Positions 6,645 to 7,845 of a stretch of DNA of 7,845 nt are shown here, in pieces. Within the stretch, counting starts at the first letter, position 1; every line of letters starts with the position of its first letter. The notes under the pieces were generated by a model. That model saw only the letters and a program-made list of their open reading frames with translations. It searched no databases and was not told where the DNA came from. Both the position numbers and the translations under genes were made by a program. The stretch comes from Candidatus Coatesiibacteriota bacterium (GTDB lineage Bacteria; RBG-13-66-14): the NCBI GenBank assembly GCA_014728185.1, contig WJMB01000302.1, positions 1 through 7,845 of the forward strand, written 5' to 3'.

Positions 6645-7412
6645 CTATAGCTTGGTTTTCAGCTCGCCCCAACTGATATGATTGACGGGGGCTGTCTGGT
6701 CGATCATATAGGCCAGGCAGTTGTGGAACATGTTCCAGGTCTTGGGAGAGTAGTATTCGTCCCACCACTCACGGGCGTTGTTGTTGCCGTTCCAGTAGAC
6801 GATGACGCCGTTGTAGGCGCCGACATTTTCTGTGACCAGGATCTTGGTCGGTCCGAGGAGGTGATCAAGCAGCAGCCTGGCAACCGCGAGGGTGTCCGGA
6901 CTGCCGTCGGCGTTGCAGTTGTCGTGATCCAGACAGGTGTCGAGCAGGTTGATGTTGTCGCCGACGAAATAGCCGTAGTTGTAATCGGTAATCCAGTGGG
7001 ACTGGGTATTGGTGAAGGCGTTGCCCGAGAGGAACTCGCCGTTGGTCGAGGAGTGTATCAGGGCGGCCATCTCCGGATCCATGTTCAGGCTGTCGCGACC
7101 GGTGATGACCAGATAGTTGCCGTCGGAAACCCAATCGTTCAGAGTGGTGCGCTCATCGGCGTCTATCAGGCGGTCGGCGTTGTACCAGACGATGATATCG
7201 TAGTTGTTCAAGGTCGACTCATCGGAGGTGTAGAGCGTGCTCGAGTTGTTGTGGACGTGGGTGTAGCTGTAGCCCCAGTTGTCCAGGTCCGTCTCCAGGT
7301 AATCCATGTTCTCGTAGCCGAAACCGCTGGGGTTGTCGTCTATCAATAACATCTCATAAGCCCCGGCCAGGGTCAGGCCGAAAGTAACCAAAATAATCAG
7401 CGCTTTACGCAT
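6645..7412 (-). CDS. Secreted protein of unknown function, class I glutamine-amidotransferase-like (ThuA/DJ-1-type) fold suspected
   Basis: The 255-residue product starts with a clear Sec signal peptide: MRK, a hydrophobic core (4-16), and a likely cleavage after Ala-Gly-Ala at 16-18. The minus-strand Shine-Dalgarno GGGAGG (7417-7422) lies four bases before the ATG. The mature protein is rich in Asp, Asn, Tyr and Trp, as in extracellular acidic proteins. Residues 20-26 (EMLLIDD), 70-79 (NYDIIVWYNA), 83-95 (IDADERTTLNDWV) and 97-106 (DGNYLVITGR) follow the strand-helix pattern of class I GATase/ThuA-like folds. I see no clear Cys nucleophile elbow, so it may be non-catalytic or a binding domain. 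Cysteines are at 160, 166 and 232; DHDNCNADGSPD (162-173) could bind calcium. The C-terminus ends NHISWGELKTKL after an Ala-Pro-Val linker, resembling short C-terminal tags of some secreted environmental-bacterial proteins (memory-level similarity). Base composition is lower in GC than comEC. The gene is real; function is unknown. Confidence 0.85.
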   Translation of the reverse strand: MRKALIILVTFGLTLAGAYEMLLIDDNPSGFGYENMDYLETDLDNWGYSYTHVHNNSSTLYTSDESTLNNYDIIVWYNADRLIDADERTTLNDWVSDGNYLVITGRDSLNMDPEMAALIHSSTNGEFLSGNAFTNTQSHWITDYNYGYFVGDNINLLDTCLDHDNCNADGSPDTLAVARLLLDHLLGPTKILVTENVGAYNGVIVYWNGNNNAREWWDEYYSPKTWNMFHNCLAYMIDQTAPVNHISWGELKTKL

Positions 7413-7648
7413 TCATCCTCCCGGGCTTTGCTGTTGCGGGTCAAACGTGGACAACGTGAAAGAGCTGGTGAGTCAAGTATTGATTGCTCTCGGAGTGTAT
7501 CACCGACGAGAACAACAAGAAGCGGTGCTGTATTGTGTTACCATCCGTTTACATAATGGAGACGCTATCGTAAGGGGAAGGTGCTGCCGGTACACTCGCG
7601 CAAGCTGTGAAACCTTTAGAGCAGGAAGCTAGAAGCTAGTTGCGCCGT

Positions 7649-7689
7649 AAAAACCCCCACCATGCTGCGTCCGGTTCTTTATGTGGAGG
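7649..7689 (-). terminator. Terminator-like hairpin inside the leader of the secreted-protein gene
   Basis: On the minus strand CCTCCAC (7689-7683) pairs with GTGGGGG (7660-7654), seven pairs including one G-U, and is followed at once by TTTTT (7653-7649). The 22-base loop is large for an intrinsic terminator, so efficiency is uncertain. It lies about 75-85 bases after a strong promoter match and about 240 bases before the secreted-protein start. Confidence 0.4.
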
Positions 7690-7735
7690 GACGAGCGGCG
7701 GTAATGGATGTCTTTTCTAACCGGATTGAGTCCAC
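7649..7735 (-). ncRNA. Candidate small RNA or attenuated leader, about 87 nt
   Basis: A transcript from the promoter at 7742-7770 would begin near 7735 and meet the hairpin plus T-run at 7649-7689, giving an RNA of about 87 nt. Within it, GTGTGGA (7737-7731, just at or before the predicted start) can pair with TCCACAT (7687-7681), which overlaps the terminator's 5' arm. TCCGGTT (7725-7719) can pair with AACCGGA (7676-7670) in the terminator loop. These pairings would compete with the terminator stem or form a pseudoknot with each other. This would suit a riboswitch or attenuator read through into the secreted-protein gene 237 nt downstream, or a free small RNA. It matches no family I know. 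All of this is inferred from pairing by eye. Confidence 0.28.
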
Positions 7736-7741
7736 ACGCTT

Positions 7742-7770
7742 AATATAGCACCGCCTTTGGAGACCGTCAA
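7742..7770 (-). promoter_or_regulatory. Near-consensus sigma70 promoter on the minus strand
   Basis: Reading the minus strand, TTGACG (7770-7765) is followed by a 17-base spacer and TATATT (7747-7742). Five of six bases match consensus in each hexamer, at ideal spacing, in an AT-poor neighbourhood. The predicted start is near 7735. The only annotated gene downstream is the secreted-protein gene, starting at 7412, which would have a leader of about 320 nt. Confidence 0.6.
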
Positions 7771-7783
7771 TCCGTGGAGGTGG

Positions 7784-7800
7784 AAAAGCTGCCGGCTTTT
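7784..7800. terminator. Small hairpin with A/T-run arms, possible terminator
   Basis: AAAAGC (7784-7789) and GCTTTT (7795-7800) form a 6-bp stem, 7 bp with the flanking G-C pair, around TGCCG. Read on the minus strand it would end transcription from a gene beyond the right edge just before the promoter at 7742-7770. The stem is short and the T-run lies within it, so strength is uncertain. A second inverted repeat, GGCTC (7813-7817) with GAGCC (7827-7831), lies just beyond. Confidence 0.4.
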
Positions 7801-7845
7801 CTGCCTTCGTTGGGCTCGACCGGGTAGAGCCGGGGGCAGCCGACC

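Larger units (their letters stand above)
7413..7845. other. Non-coding stretch upstream of the secreted-protein gene, to the right edge
   Basis: No frame here resembles a known protein. A 61-codon plus-strand frame starting with GTG at 7447 has no Shine-Dalgarno, a Cys/Arg-rich tail and no coding bias. At the right edge all three minus-strand frames are open for a short way, so the tail of a minus-strand gene cannot be excluded; the frame ending at a TGA at 7767-7769 has the most GC-biased codons. The stretch holds the promoter, hairpins and candidate RNA listed separately, plus a 7-bp tandem repeat (GAAGCTA x2, 7625-7638). Confidence 0.55.

Noticed and set aside
6678..7349. 223-codon plus-strand frame rich in Val and Gly
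   Set aside because: It is antisense to the secreted-protein gene, which has a signal peptide, a strong Shine-Dalgarno and a terminator.
7447..7632. 61-codon plus-strand frame with a GTG start
   Set aside because: No Shine-Dalgarno, Cys/Arg-rich tail and no coding bias; the region reads better as leader sequence.
7767..7845. Possible C-terminal tail of a minus-strand gene entering from the right edge
   Set aside because: All three minus-strand frames are open there for 25 or more codons, and too little is visible to choose or recognise one.

Overview
This 7,845-base window comes from a GC-rich bacterial chromosome. Coding regions have strongly GC-biased third codon positions, and the long gaps between them are visibly more AT-rich. 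Nothing fixes the taxon. Lgt and ComEC mark a bacterium, a 2-hydroxyacyl-CoA dehydratase-type subunit hints at an anaerobic or fermentative lifestyle, and the style of the secreted protein at the right suggests an uncultured environmental lineage. That last point is an impression only. There is no CRISPR array, rRNA, recognisable tRNA, insertion sequence or phage gene.

Layout. (1) Positions 1-888, minus strand: a 2-hydroxyacyl-CoA dehydratase (HgdB/BcrB-like) subunit, cut by the left edge. It is easy to miss because its stop codon lies outside the window and a plus-strand open frame shadows it. (2) 889-1115: a short gap with an imperfect hairpin. (3) 1116-2264, minus strand: a GT4-family glycosyltransferase with PimB-like motifs. 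(4) 2265-3128: a long, AT-richer gap between divergent genes. It contains a likely lgt promoter, a leader hairpin and a 10-bp tandem repeat against the lgt ribosome binding site. (5) 3129-4037, plus strand: lgt. (6) 4041-6461, plus strand: comEC, only 3 bases after lgt, so the two are probably co-transcribed. (7) 6462-6644: a gap between convergent genes with a perfect 11-bp bidirectional terminator. (8) 6645-7412, minus strand: a secreted, Asp/Asn/Tyr-rich protein resembling class I glutamine-amidotransferase-like (ThuA/DJ-1-type) folds, with no assigned function. (9) 7413-7845: non-coding by eye. On the minus strand it has a near-consensus sigma70 promoter followed about 85 nt later by a terminator-like hairpin. 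This is a candidate small RNA or attenuated leader upstream of the secreted-protein gene.

How the genes work together. lgt and comEC form one likely operon but serve different jobs: lipoprotein maturation, and DNA uptake across the inner membrane. The glycosyltransferase and the dehydratase subunit share a strand but are 227 bases apart with no evident functional link. I see no complete new defence or mobile system. The best leads are the structured minus-strand element at 7649-7770, the Lgt with Phe at the usual His position, the secreted protein, and the unlisted dehydratase subunit.
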